7,115 nt of DNA. Source: Opitutia bacterium. Lineage in GTDB: Bacteria > Verrucomicrobiota > Verrucomicrobiia > Opitutales > Opitutaceae. Location of the stretch: NCBI GenBank assembly GCA_003157575.1, contig PMKA01000354.1:1-7115 (forward strand), given 5' to 3'. Below, piece after piece: positions 1-6,582 of the stretch; position 1 is the first letter of the stretch, and each line of letters begins with the position of its first letter. The notes beneath the pieces were generated by a model. That model was not told the origin of the DNA. It did no database searches and saw only the letters and a program-made list of their open reading frames with translations. A program made the position numbers and the translations under genes.

Positions 1-9
1 GGATCATCT

Positions 10-29
10 ACAGTCTGCACGCAGACTGT
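10..29. repeat. Near-perfect palindrome downstream of argD
   Basis: Nine-base arms (ACAGTCTGC at 10-18 and GCAGACTGT at 21-29) flank two central bases. As RNA this folds as an eight-pair stem with a four-base loop. It lies about 25 bases beyond the argD stop in the direction of argD transcription. The bases after it on the minus strand (AGATGATCC) hold no T-run, so it is not a textbook intrinsic terminator. It could be a weak terminator, an mRNA-end stabiliser or a binding site for the next gene, which lies outside the window. Confidence 0.45.
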
Positions 30-53
30 CGAGTGGAGTGCGAAACATCCGGA

Positions 54-1271
54 CTACGCCCGGGCCTTGAGCACGCCTCGGATGATTTCCACCGAGCGGT
101 CGAGCTCTGCGCGCCCGGCGATGAGCGGCGGCAGAAAGCGGATGACGTTTCCGCCCGCCGTGGGCGCGAGCAGGCCGGCCTCGCGAAACGCCGCCTGGAC
201 CGGCCCCGTCTCCCCGACCAGCTGAAGCCCGACCATGTAGCCGATGCCGCGCACGGCCTTGAGCTGCTGCGGAAACTCGGCGACGACTTCCCGGAGCTTC
301 TGCATCCACGGACCGCTGCTGGCGGCCACATTCTCCAGCAGCTTCTCCTTTTCGATCACATGAAGCACCGCAAGCGCAGCGGCACAGGCCAGCGGCGTCC
401 CGCCAAAGGTCGTGCCGTGCGATCCGGGCTGGAAATACTCCGCCGCATTCTCGCGGACCCACACCGCGCCGATGGGGAAGCCTCCGGCCAGGCCCTTTGC
501 CATCCCGATCGCATCCGGCAGGATGCCCGCGTACTCAAACGCGAAGAAGCGGCCGCTGCGCCCGATGCCGCACTGCACCTCGTCGAGCAGCAGGAGCAGG
601 TTGTGCTTGTCGCACAGGTGCCGCAGCCCGAGGAGAAATTCTTCGGTGCACGGATTGACGCCGCTTTCGCCCTGGACGGTTTCGACGAAGATCGCGCAGG
701 TCTGCTGGTCAATGAGGCCGGCAAAACTCTCGAGATTGTTGAGCTCGCCAAACTCAAAACCGGGCACCAGCGGGCGGAAGCCGTGCTGGATCTTTTCCTG
801 CGGCGTTGCGCTCATCCCGCCAAACGTCCGGCCGTGGAAGGCGTTCTTCGCCGCGATGATCTTGAAGCACCGGCCTTCCTCGCCGCCCGCCTTCTTCATT
901 CCGTGCAGCCGCGCGACCTTGATCAGCGCCTCATTGGCCTCGGCGCCGCTGTTGCAGAAAAACACGCGGCCGGGACCCGCGCGCAGCACGAGCTGCCGCG
1001 CGAGCTCGCCCTGGAGCGGATTGCGGAAAAGATTGCTCACGTGGATGAGCTCGCCGGCCTGCCGCCGGACGGCCTCGACCCAGACGGGATGACAGTGGCC
1101 GAGCGCGCTGACCGCGATGCCCGACGTGAAGTCCAGGTACTCCCGGCCCTGATCGTCCCATACGGAGCATCCGCGGCCGCGCACCAGGGTGAGAGCGGGA
1201 CGCGCGTAGTTCTTCATGACATACGCGTCGTAAACCTCGGCCGTGCTGGTGCGTGTTAGGGTGGATTGCAT
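54..1271 (-). CDS. argD: Acetylornithine aminotransferase (class III PLP)
   Basis: This is a PLP-dependent cytosolic transaminase that converts N-acetylglutamate 5-semialdehyde plus glutamate to N-acetylornithine, the fourth step of arginine synthesis. Related enzymes may also serve lysine synthesis. From the chosen start the protein has 405 residues, the usual family length (PF00202). Visible motifs: phosphate-binding NSGAEANE at 107-114, FHGRT at 145-149, the PLP-contacting LLLLLDEVQ with Asp230, the Schiff-base lysine Lys259 in GMAKGLAGGFPIGA, and HGTTFGGTPLAC from 285. The ATG at 1271 is chosen because the ArgD-like sequence begins just after it. An in-frame ATG at 1370 would add 33 residues of low-complexity, non-family sequence. 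Only a weak GGA lies upstream of the start. It follows argB on the same strand after a 166-base gap that contains a hairpin. The stop is TAG. Confidence 0.95.
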   Translation of the reverse strand: MQSTLTRTSTAEVYDAYVMKNYARPALTLVRGRGCSVWDDQGREYLDFTSGIAVSALGHCHPVWVEAVRRQAGELIHVSNLFRNPLQGELARQLVLRAGPGRVFFCNSGAEANEALIKVARLHGMKKAGGEEGRCFKIIAAKNAFHGRTFGGMSATPQEKIQHGFRPLVPGFEFGELNNLESFAGLIDQQTCAIFVETVQGESGVNPCTEEFLLGLRHLCDKHNLLLLLDEVQCGIGRSGRFFAFEYAGILPDAIGMAKGLAGGFPIGAVWVRENAAEYFQPGSHGTTFGGTPLACAAALAVLHVIEKEKLLENVAASSGPWMQKLREVVAEFPQQLKAVRGIGYMVGLQLVGETGPVQAAFREAGLLAPTAGGNVIRFLPPLIAGRAELDRSVEIIRGVLKARA

Positions 1272-1372
1272 GGGATGTCCGATGATCGATCCTTGGCTTT
1301 TGATTTCTGATTTTCGAGTTCCGATTGCGACGAAATTGTCAGACGGGCGGGTTGGGCTAAGAAGCCTCAAAA

Positions 1373-1397
1373 GGGCGGGCGGCTTCGGGCGGGCGGC
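1373..1397. repeat. Short tandem repeat in the argB-argD gap
   Basis: Two exact copies of GGGCGGGCGGC (1373-1383 and 1387-1397) are separated by TTC, giving a 14-base period. The repeat lies between the argB hairpin and the argD start, on the likely argB-argD transcript. No known binding site is recognised. In so G-rich a stretch it may simply be replication slippage. Confidence 0.4.
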
Positions 1398-1415
1398 CCG
1401 GCGGTTCCTGCACTT

Positions 1416-1440
1416 TAGGTTTTCGCCCGGCGAAAACCTA
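1416..1440 (-). terminator. Palindromic hairpin on the argB stop codon
   Basis: Twelve-base perfect arms (TAGGTTTTCGCC at 1416-1427, GGCGAAAACCTA at 1429-1440) flank a single central base. The RNA would form an 11-pair stem with a three-base loop. On the minus strand the first three bases are the argB TAG stop codon. No U-run follows, so it may be a partial terminator or an mRNA-stabilising or processing hairpin between argB and argD rather than a full stop for transcription. The structure is certain from sequence; the role is inferred. Confidence 0.6.
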
Positions 1441-2319
1441 GTTGCTGACGATCTCGGTGCCGATGCCTTTGTCGGTGAAGATCTCCAGCAGCAGGCTGTG
1501 GGGGAGGCGGCCGTCGATGAAATGCACGCGCTGCACGCCCTCCTCCAATGCGCGGATCGCGCTGGCCACCTTCGGGCGCATGCCCTTGTCGATCACACCC
1601 TTCCTTTTCAACTCGTCGACCTGGCCGATCTTCAGCGTGGAGATGAGCGAGGCGGGATCGGGTGGGTTCGCGAGCAGGCCGGGCACGTCGCTCATGTACA
1701 CGAGCCTCCGCGCGCGCAGCGCGCTGGCCACCCGCCCGGCCACAAGGTCGGCGTTCACGTTGTACGGCTTCCCGTCGAAGCCCACGGCCACCGGCGAGAT
1801 GACGGGCACAAAACCGTCGGCAATCTCTTTTTTGATGAGCTTGATCTTCACCTCGATGACTTCGCCTACGTAGCCAAGGTCAACCGGGTTGCCGTCATCG
1901 TCGGTCTCCAGTTTCTGACAGACGAGCACGGCGTCGCCGGGCAGGCTCCGGGGCCGCGCATTTGCGGAAGCGATGGCCTCGCACACGTCCTTGTTCACGA
2001 CTTCGTTGAGCGTGCGCTTCACCACCGCCATCGCCGCCTCGTCGGTCACGCGCAGGCCGTTGACAAAACTCGCGTTGAGTCCCGCGTTTTCCATCGCCCT
2101 GGTGATGGCCTTCCCGCCCCCGTGAACGACCACGACATTGATGCCGACGGCGGCGAAGAAGGCGATGTCGTAGGCCACCCGTGTCCGAACCGCCGGATCC
2201 GGGTCGTCCATGAAGCTCCCTCCGTACTTCACCACAAAGGTGGAGCCGTGGAAATCCTGGATGTAGGGCATTGCCTCCAGCAATACCCGCGCCTTGGCTG
2301 TGATCTCCGCGATGTCCAT
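1438..2319 (-). CDS. argB: N-acetylglutamate kinase
   Basis: ArgB phosphorylates N-acetylglutamate with ATP, the second arginine step, in the cytosol. The 293-residue protein shows the amino-acid kinase fold (PF00696) along its whole length. Motifs: Lys31 in VVKYGGSFM, the glycine-rich HGGGKAI at 66-72, substrate-binding FVNGLRVTD at 85-93 with Arg90, YNVNAD at 186-191, YMSDVPGLL at 208-216, KGMRPKV at 245-251 with Lys250, and the C-terminal [17 protein letters not shown]. About 25 residues before the first strand ([19 protein letters not shown]) match the N-terminal helix of the hexameric, arginine-inhibited kinases and are absent from the arginine-insensitive E. coli type, so feedback inhibition by arginine is expected. 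No clear ribosome-binding site precedes the ATG. It reads away from argJ, with argD following. The stop is TAG, inside a hairpin. Confidence 0.96.
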   Translation of the reverse strand: MDIAEITAKARVLLEAMPYIQDFHGSTFVVKYGGSFMDDPDPAVRTRVAYDIAFFAAVGINVVVVHGGGKAITRAMENAGLNASFVNGLRVTDEAAMAVVKRTLNEVVNKDVCEAIASANARPRSLPGDAVLVCQKLETDDDGNPVDLGYVGEVIEVKIKLIKKEIADGFVPVISPVAVGFDGKPYNVNADLVAGRVASALRARRLVYMSDVPGLLANPPDPASLISTLKIGQVDELKRKGVIDKGMRPKVASAIRALEEGVQRVHFIDGRLPHSLLLEIFTDKGIGTEIVSN

Positions 2320-2454
2320 CGACGGTCAGAAAGCGGTGCCGCCGGAACAGCGGCTGTTCGCGGCATCGGCTGCAGAGACGGTGATTGCGATGGTGGTGTC
2401 GGCTTGCACTGGGCTTGGTCGGGCGAAGTGCATACAACACTTGCCCGCCGCATT

Positions 2455-2482
2455 TCCATAAAAAACTTTGCAATTCGCGCAA
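2455..2482 (-). promoter_or_regulatory. Candidate promoter for argB-argD
   Basis: Read on the minus strand, TTGCGC (2477-2482) and TATGGA (2455-2460) are separated by 16 bases in the most AT-rich part of the region. Each box is only a partial match to the sigma-70 consensus. The predicted leader to argB would be about 130 bases. The inverted repeat at 2465-2485 overlaps the -35 box and the spacer. Position and composition make it plausible; the sequence match alone is weak. Confidence 0.3.
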
Positions 2483-2485
2483 AGT
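2465..2485. repeat. 7-7-7 inverted repeat, possible operator
   Basis: Perfect seven-base arms, ACTTTGC (2465-2471) and GCAAAGT (2479-2485), flank the seven-base spacer AATTCGC. Arm centres are 14 bases apart. It overlaps the candidate promoter spacer and -35 box between two divergent arginine genes, the usual place for an operator. It does not resemble the ArgR box (TGAAT-N4-ATTCA type). A dimeric repressor site is the simplest reading; no regulator gene is visible in the window. Confidence 0.45.
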
Positions 2486-2613
2486 CCCGCAAGCCGGCGC
2501 CGCGGGGCGCTCATCGTGCTGGCGCGGGCGACCCGCGATCTTCACGGCGGCGCCCGCTCCGGATTCGTCGTTTTCAGCTTCACACCGGCGCCGCTCCGCC
2601 CCACTTCTCGATC

Positions 2614-3930
2614 GTGCCCAGCTCCGCCAACGTATTCTCCTCCCGTCCCGTCCACCGTGCATGGCTTGCCACGCAGGCCAGGCTGCCCGCCGGCTTCCGC
2701 GTCGGCATCGCCCGCTTCGGGTTCACTCCGGTCGAGGCGCCCAAGCCCGCGCAGATGACGCTGACCCTCATCGCGCTCGACCGGCCGACGGCCGATTTCG
2801 CCGCCGTCTTCACGCGCAACGCATTCCCCGGCGCGCCTGTCGTGATCGGCCGCCGCCGCCTTGCCGAGAAGACCCTCGGCGCAATCCTGGTGAACAACAA
2901 GATCTCCAACGTCTGCGCCCCCGGCGGCGTCGAGTCCGCCGAGAAGGTCTGCACGGAAACCGCGCGGCTCCTTCACCAGCAGCCGCACGAGATTCTCCCG
3001 AGCTCGACCGGCGTCATTGGCTGGCGGATTCCGGTGGACGAGATGCTCGCCGCACTTCCCCGGGCCGTCGCGTCGCTCAATGCAGACTCGATCCTCCCCG
3101 CGGCCGAGAGCATCGTCACGACCGACCTCTTTCCCAAGATCCGCAGCGTTGCGCTCGAAGGCGGGCGCGTGGTCGGCATTGCAAAGGGCGCCGGCATGAT
3201 CGAGCCCAATCTCGCCACAATGCTCGTGTATATCCTCACCGATCTCGCGGTGCCGCGCGATGCGCTGCGGGCCATGCTCGCCCGTGCCGTCGACAGCTCC
3301 TTCAATTGCATTTCGGTCGACAGCGACACCAGCACGTCGGACACGGTTGTTGCGGTCTCCTCCGGCTTGGTCGCGTGCCCGGATCTGGCGGCCTTCGGGG
3401 TCGCTCTGTCGACCGTGTGCCGCGATCTGGCCGAGGACGTCGTGCGCAACGGCGAGGGCGTGCACCACGTCATCCGCGTGCGGGTGGACGGCGCGCCTGC
3501 CCCCATGGTGGCCCGCTCGCTCGGCAAGGCGATCGTCAACGCCCCGCTGTTCAAGTGCGCGGTGGCCGGCAACGACCCCAACGTCGGCCGGCTCATCCAG
3601 GCCATCGGACGCCATGTCGGCGCGAACGAGCCCGGACTCGACCTGACGCGGCTCACGGCGCGCATCGGCGGGATCGAGATCTTCGCGGACGGAGTGTTCC
3701 AGCTCAATCCGGCGAAGGAGGCGGCGCTTGCAAAACACCTCAAGGATGCGGAGCTCTACGCGAGCGCTCCGCCGAAGGACGGCGTGTTCCTGCCGCCGGT
3801 CGACTATCCGACGCACGAGCGCTGTGTGGAGATCGAGCTCGATCTCGGGCTCGGGGACGCCTCCGCAACCGTGCTCGGCGGCGACTTCACGCACGAATAC
3901 GTGAGCGAGAACGCGGACTACCGCAGCTAG
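2614..3930 (+). CDS. argJ: Ornithine acetyltransferase / acetylglutamate synthase
   Basis: ArgJ moves the acetyl group from N-acetylornithine to glutamate, closing the acetyl cycle; bifunctional members also use acetyl-CoA. The family (PF01960) is made as a precursor that cleaves itself into two chains. With the chosen start the protein has 438 residues. The self-cleavage site is Ala201-Thr202 in EPNLATML, with the Thr becoming the nucleophile. Also visible are STGVIG at 131-136 (oxyanion region), KGAGMI at 191-196, SVDSDTSTSDT at 235-245, LGKAIVNAPLFKCAVAGNDPN at 303-323, and the C-terminal GDFTHEYVSENADYRS. The start is uncertain: no ATG precedes the conserved LPAGFRVG, and GTG at 2614 is the nearest sensible codon, without a clear ribosome-binding site. 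The usual VNSGNANA-type motif is replaced by VNNKISNVCAPGG, and about 20 extra residues lie near 380-405. Whether it is mono- or bifunctional cannot be read from sequence. Confidence 0.93.
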   Translation: MPSSANVFSSRPVHRAWLATQARLPAGFRVGIARFGFTPVEAPKPAQMTLTLIALDRPTADFAAVFTRNAFPGAPVVIGRRRLAEKTLGAILVNNKISNVCAPGGVESAEKVCTETARLLHQQPHEILPSSTGVIGWRIPVDEMLAALPRAVASLNADSILPAAESIVTTDLFPKIRSVALEGGRVVGIAKGAGMIEPNLATMLVYILTDLAVPRDALRAMLARAVDSSFNCISVDSDTSTSDTVVAVSSGLVACPDLAAFGVALSTVCRDLAEDVVRNGEGVHHVIRVRVDGAPAPMVARSLGKAIVNAPLFKCAVAGNDPNVGRLIQAIGRHVGANEPGLDLTRLTARIGGIEIFADGVFQLNPAKEAALAKHLKDAELYASAPPKDGVFLPPVDYPTHERCVEIELDLGLGDASATVLGGDFTHEYVSENADYRS

Positions 3931-3960
3931 GAATCCGGCAGGCTGCGCCGCCGGATTCCT
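3929..3960 (+). terminator. Strong hairpin on the argJ stop codon
   Basis: Eleven-base perfect arms (3929-3939 and 3950-3960) flank ten bases that pair further (GGC, TGC loop, GCC) after one bulged A, giving a stem of about 14 pairs. The arm begins inside the argJ TAG. Only TT follows, so it lacks a strong U-run. Since the next gene is on the opposite strand, it probably ends or protects the argJ mRNA. Confidence 0.65.
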
Positions 3961-3999
3961 TGCGCAGCCCGGTTCGCGGAAGTCCGACCGCCGGGAAAT

Positions 4000-4281
4000 T
4001 CAACGGAAACCGTTTCTGGCAACAAAAACTGACTGGGCCCAGTCGCGGACCCACTGTTTGGAGCCGTACTCCTCGACAAGCACCTCGCACTCGGTCTCCG
4101 GATCCACCGGCCGCCTCCCCGCAAAATCCACGACCTCCACTGCGACGGGCAGCCGGATGTCGAAAACCCGCCTGCATCCTTCGCGCGGGTCGCCCGCCGC
4201 CGCCGAATCCAGGCGCTGGAACAGCCGGTAGCCCTGTTTGCAGGCTGCTATGAGAACTGAGGTTGGAGATGAGGCGTTCAC
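4000..4281 (-). CDS. Small uncharacterised protein (possible gene remnant)
   Basis: I do not recognise this protein. From a GTG at 4281 the frame encodes 93 residues and ends in TGA. The last 80 or so (KQGYRLFQRLDS onward, to WVRDWAQSVFVARNGFR) have the acidic/basic balance and GC-rich third codon positions of real coding sequence. The first 10-15 residues look like intergenic DNA. No ATG, no Shine-Dalgarno sequence and almost no room for a promoter exist between the upstream terminator-like hairpins and this start. No signal peptide, membrane segment or cysteine cluster is visible. It may be a short conserved protein with an unusual start, or the 3' remnant of a longer gene. The overlapping upstream frame (to 4512) is ruled out because the glycosyltransferase occupies it. 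Confidence 0.45.
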   Translation of the reverse strand: MNASSPTSVLIAACKQGYRLFQRLDSAAAGDPREGCRRVFDIRLPVAVEVVDFAGRRPVDPETECEVLVEEYGSKQWVRDWAQSVFVARNGFR

Positions 4282-4311
4282 GGGATTGTCAGTGGGAGCA
4301 TACGGCCAAAA

Positions 4312-4331
4312 TCCCGCCGGCTTGAGCGGGA
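4312..4331 (-). terminator. Intrinsic terminator candidate after the glycosyltransferase
   Basis: Six-base arms TCCCGC and GCGGGA (4312-4317 and 4326-4331) flank an eight-base loop. On the minus strand the stem is followed directly by TTTT. It lies about 48 bases after the glycosyltransferase stop and is the better terminator of the two hairpins in this gap. Confidence 0.5.
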
Positions 4332-4345
4332 CAACCAACGATATT

Positions 4346-4365
4346 AGCCGGCCTTTTCGCCGGCT
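4346..4365 (-). terminator. First hairpin after the glycosyltransferase
   Basis: Perfect seven-base arms AGCCGGC (4346-4352) and GCCGGCT (4359-4365) flank a six-base loop, 13 bases after the glycosyltransferase stop. The tail is AT-rich (AATATCG on the minus strand) but has no U-run. A second GCCGGCT at 4316-4322, in the next hairpin, could pair with the same arm, so the two structures may compete. Confidence 0.45.
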
Positions 4366-4378
4366 GGGAGACGCCCCG

Positions 4379-6451
4379 TCATTGGTCGACGGGCGCCTGG
4401 AGACAGGCCCTGTCGTACCACCGGAGGTAATCCTGCACCGGCTTCTTCCACCCGAGCTCCGTAAGCATATCGGCAAGATTCCCCAGCATCCTTCCGTAGT
4501 CCTCCGGCTCATTCTGAAAGATGTCGATGGCGTCGAGAACGGCCAGCTGCAACGCCTCGCACTCCCGTTTGTACACCGGCACCGACAGGCGCGGCTTCGG
4601 CGGAGCCCGGTGCGCGGCGATGTACTGCGCCTCGAGCACCTCCCGCGGTTCGCCGCACGATTGCGGAAAATACAGAAGACCGGTGGCGTCCAGCGGAGTC
4701 CGCCCGTGATCGATCACCTGCTGCACGAGTCCGCCGACAGCGTGCGCGATCACAGGTGTGCCGCAGGCGTAGAACTCGCTCGCTCCGCCGAACGGCTCAT
4801 AGCGCGAGGGCCACAGGCCGAAGGTCGCCCCCGCCTGGGTCTCTTGATAGGCGGCGCCCATCTTGTGGGCGAACACAACGACTTCTCCCGGCCGGTCGTT
4901 TGTCAGCTGCTCCAGCTGGTCAAAAAACGGACTTACAGCCCCATCCTTGGCCAATGGACTCATCGGGGTCAGCACAAAGCGAGCACAGCCGCGGGGCAGC
5001 TTCCGGATGAGCTGGACGCAGACATCGTATCCTTTTTGCCCGGGATCCAGGCGCCCGATCATCATGAACACCGGCACGCAGGCCGGAAGATCGACCAGCC
5101 GTTTCCCTTCCCCTCCCGTCAATGTGCCCATCGTCAATGTGTCGGTGTCCTTGGGATCCACCTTGCCCAGATACGCCTCAAGGGCCTGAAGCATGACCGC
5201 CCGCTTCGCGGCCTTCTCCCCGAGGATTCTCGTCGGGTTCCCGCTGCGCGCCTCGTCGACCGCCGTGGCGGAGTACGGAGCGGCCTCCCCCTTGCTGAAG
5301 TCGCCATTGTCGATGCCGACAATTCCCTGGTAATTCAGGACGCCCTGCTGGTGCCCCGTGAAAATGCCCGTCTGGATCGGCGCTTCCGTCAGCTCCCTGG
5401 CAAACTGATGGCTCACCGCCGACACGGGAGCGTCGAGCAGCGGAATCATACGCGTCAGGACGGTCGGCCGGCCCATCGTCCCGACTTCCGGCCACTGCCA
5501 GCCGGAACGGCGCGTGGTGATCCTGGCAAGGTTGCCCTCCGACAAGATGTGATCGTAGGGGTTGTGAAGCGTGAGCACGACGGCAGCCCTCTTCAGGCTG
5601 CCCTGGATGACGGCCTCCTTCACAGTCAGGGCGGCGGTCGCGAATTCCCAGTCCTGTGCGTGGACGATCAGGTCTTCCGTCTTCTTCAGCGTTTCCAGGA
5701 TCACCGGCACGGCGCGGCATGCAAACAGGCTGTCGCGGAGCAGCCGCGACCCGTCCCCGTCGCGCATCTGCTGCTCCTCGGAAGAATCGATGTAGGGATC
5801 CGTCCTTCCGGTCCAACCGTCGGCTTCGAAAAAACCTTTTGCGCTGAACAAATGCCAGTCCTCGCCCGCTCCATTTGTCACCTTGTGGATCGCGACCGGC
5901 ACATCGACGCCGTCGAAAGGAACGACGCAGGGAGTGCCGTTTGAGAGTTGTTCAGGATCAAATGCGGTCTTCAGTCTGGTATGAAGCGGACTGAGCCGAA
6001 GGACCTCGGGCTCCGGGCCGGACCTTTCGAGCGTATCCCGGAAGTGTCGTTGGATTTCGGCGGGCAGCCGCCGGATCACCGCGAGAATCCCGCCGCTCGC
6101 CCCCTTCGGATTCTCATAGCTCAGAAATACAAGCGTGCGCCAGCAGCCCGGCTCCGGGCGGGTGATCTTGTCGAAGTCCTCGCCCCCGCCCTCTCCGATC
6201 GGAACGCCTTTCCACGGGGACCGGTATTTCCAGAAGCACGCCCGCGTCGCATCCGCCCGTCTCGCCCAACCGGGGAGAACCAGACTGACATCGATCGTTT
6301 CCAACCCGCTCATGATCGTTCGGTGGCAATCTGTGATGCTCATAGGGTCCATTCCAAGGATTTTCGTCCAGGCATCAAGCAGGACCCGTCCGTCCATCGC
6401 AATTCCGTCCCCATGGTTCTGGACCTGCACATCGAGCCGAAAGCGTGTCAA
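4379..6451 (-). CDS. Glycogen/starch synthase-like GT-B glycosyltransferase
   Basis: It probably adds glucose from a nucleotide sugar to a growing alpha-glucan; ADP-glucose would be the GT5 donor. The 690 residues, from a TTG start, exceed the roughly 480 of typical GlgA. A glycine loop KGASGGILAVIRRLP (116-130) stands where GlgA has KTGGL. HAQDWE (264-269) and TLHN (294-297) fit the N-terminal GT5 domain. MIGRLDPGQKGYD (Arg467, Lys473) and SRYEPFGGASEFYACGT (Glu552) with VGGL fit the C-terminal nucleotide-sugar-binding domain. The family match is clear, but spacing differs from true GlgA, so I give no symbol. Residues 1 to about 105 have no counterpart I recognise. The TTG is preferred because AAGAGG lies four bases upstream and plausible protein (FRLDVQVQNHGDG) starts there; an upstream ATG at 6580 would be translated through the hairpin region. 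It is convergent with argJ, with the small frame at 4000-4281 between them. No signal peptide is seen. Confidence 0.85.
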   Translation of the reverse strand: MTRFRLDVQVQNHGDGIAMDGRVLLDAWTKILGMDPMSITDCHRTIMSGLETIDVSLVLPGWARRADATRACFWKYRSPWKGVPIGEGGGEDFDKITRPEPGCWRTLVFLSYENPKGASGGILAVIRRLPAEIQRHFRDTLERSGPEPEVLRLSPLHTRLKTAFDPEQLSNGTPCVVPFDGVDVPVAIHKVTNGAGEDWHLFSAKGFFEADGWTGRTDPYIDSSEEQQMRDGDGSRLLRDSLFACRAVPVILETLKKTEDLIVHAQDWEFATAALTVKEAVIQGSLKRAAVVLTLHNPYDHILSEGNLARITTRRSGWQWPEVGTMGRPTVLTRMIPLLDAPVSAVSHQFARELTEAPIQTGIFTGHQQGVLNYQGIVGIDNGDFSKGEAAPYSATAVDEARSGNPTRILGEKAAKRAVMLQALEAYLGKVDPKDTDTLTMGTLTGGEGKRLVDLPACVPVFMMIGRLDPGQKGYDVCVQLIRKLPRGCARFVLTPMSPLAKDGAVSPFFDQLEQLTNDRPGEVVVFAHKMGAAYQETQAGATFGLWPSRYEPFGGASEFYACGTPVIAHAVGGLVQQVIDHGRTPLDATGLLYFPQSCGEPREVLEAQYIAAHRAPPKPRLSVPVYKRECEALQLAVLDAIDIFQNEPEDYGRMLGNLADMLTELGWKKPVQDYLRWYDRACLQAPVDQ

Positions 6452-6455
6452 ATCG

Positions 6456-6461
6456 CCTCTT
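6456..6461 (-). promoter_or_regulatory. Shine-Dalgarno supporting the TTG start
   Basis: AAGAGG on the minus strand is separated by CGAT from the TTG at 6449-6451. The four-base spacing is a little short but workable. Other starts in the window (argB, argJ, argD) have weak or no Shine-Dalgarno sequences, so this one carries weight in deciding the glycosyltransferase start. Confidence 0.45.
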
Positions 6462-6489
6462 GAGGTTGCCGTATCGCCGAGCCATCGGC

Positions 6490-6512
6490 AAAAAACAAAA
6501 CGCCTAAGGCGC
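6490..6512 (-). terminator. Short hairpin with T-rich tail
   Basis: On the minus strand CGCC-TTA-GGCG (6501-6511) is followed by TTTTGTTTTTT, the best T-tract in the window. The stem is only four pairs with a three-base loop, so alone it is weak. It lies after the toxin gene and about 40 bases ahead of the glycosyltransferase start. It may end the toxin-antitoxin transcript or act as an attenuator for the glycosyltransferase. Confidence 0.4.
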
Positions 6513-6582
6513 ACCAGTCCGCGCCGCGGCACGCCGTGCATCGCCGTAGCCTCAAGGCGAAGGTGGGGCCGGTTCAACAAGG

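Larger units (their letters stand above)
2320..2613. promoter_or_regulatory. Divergent argB / argJ intergenic region
   Basis: This stretch of about 294 bases separates the argB start (minus) from the argJ start (plus) and must hold promoters for both directions, unless argJ is read from upstream. It contains an AT-rich patch at 2455-2485 inside otherwise GC-rich DNA, with an inverted repeat and a weak minus-strand promoter candidate. I find no convincing plus-strand -35/-10 pair and no match to the Enterobacterial ARG box. No confident gene lies here. Confidence 0.6.

Noticed and set aside
33..1259. Long plus-strand frame opposite argD
   Set aside because: GC-rich antisense shadow of a clear ArgD; no family motifs.
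1272..1370. Extension of ArgD by 33 residues to an ATG at 1370
   Set aside because: The added residues are unlike the family, and the ATG at 1271 gives the standard 405-residue length.
2326..2514. Small minus-strand frame of 62 residues ending six bases before argB
   Set aside because: It could be a coupled leader peptide, but it covers the inverted repeat and candidate promoter, has no recognisable sequence and no ribosome-binding site. More likely chance.
1243..2613. Long plus-strand upstream extension of the argJ frame
   Set aside because: It is the antisense shadow of argB followed by intergenic DNA; ArgJ similarity begins only near 2640.
4238..5944. Plus-strand frame of 568 residues opposite the glycosyltransferase
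   Set aside because: Antisense shadow of a gene with clear GT-B motifs; rich in Arg, His and Pro as expected of a shadow.
6452..6580. Upstream ATG start for the glycosyltransferase at 6580
   Set aside because: The 43 extra residues are encoded by the hairpin/T-tract region and are Arg-rich without family likeness; TTG 6451 has a Shine-Dalgarno.
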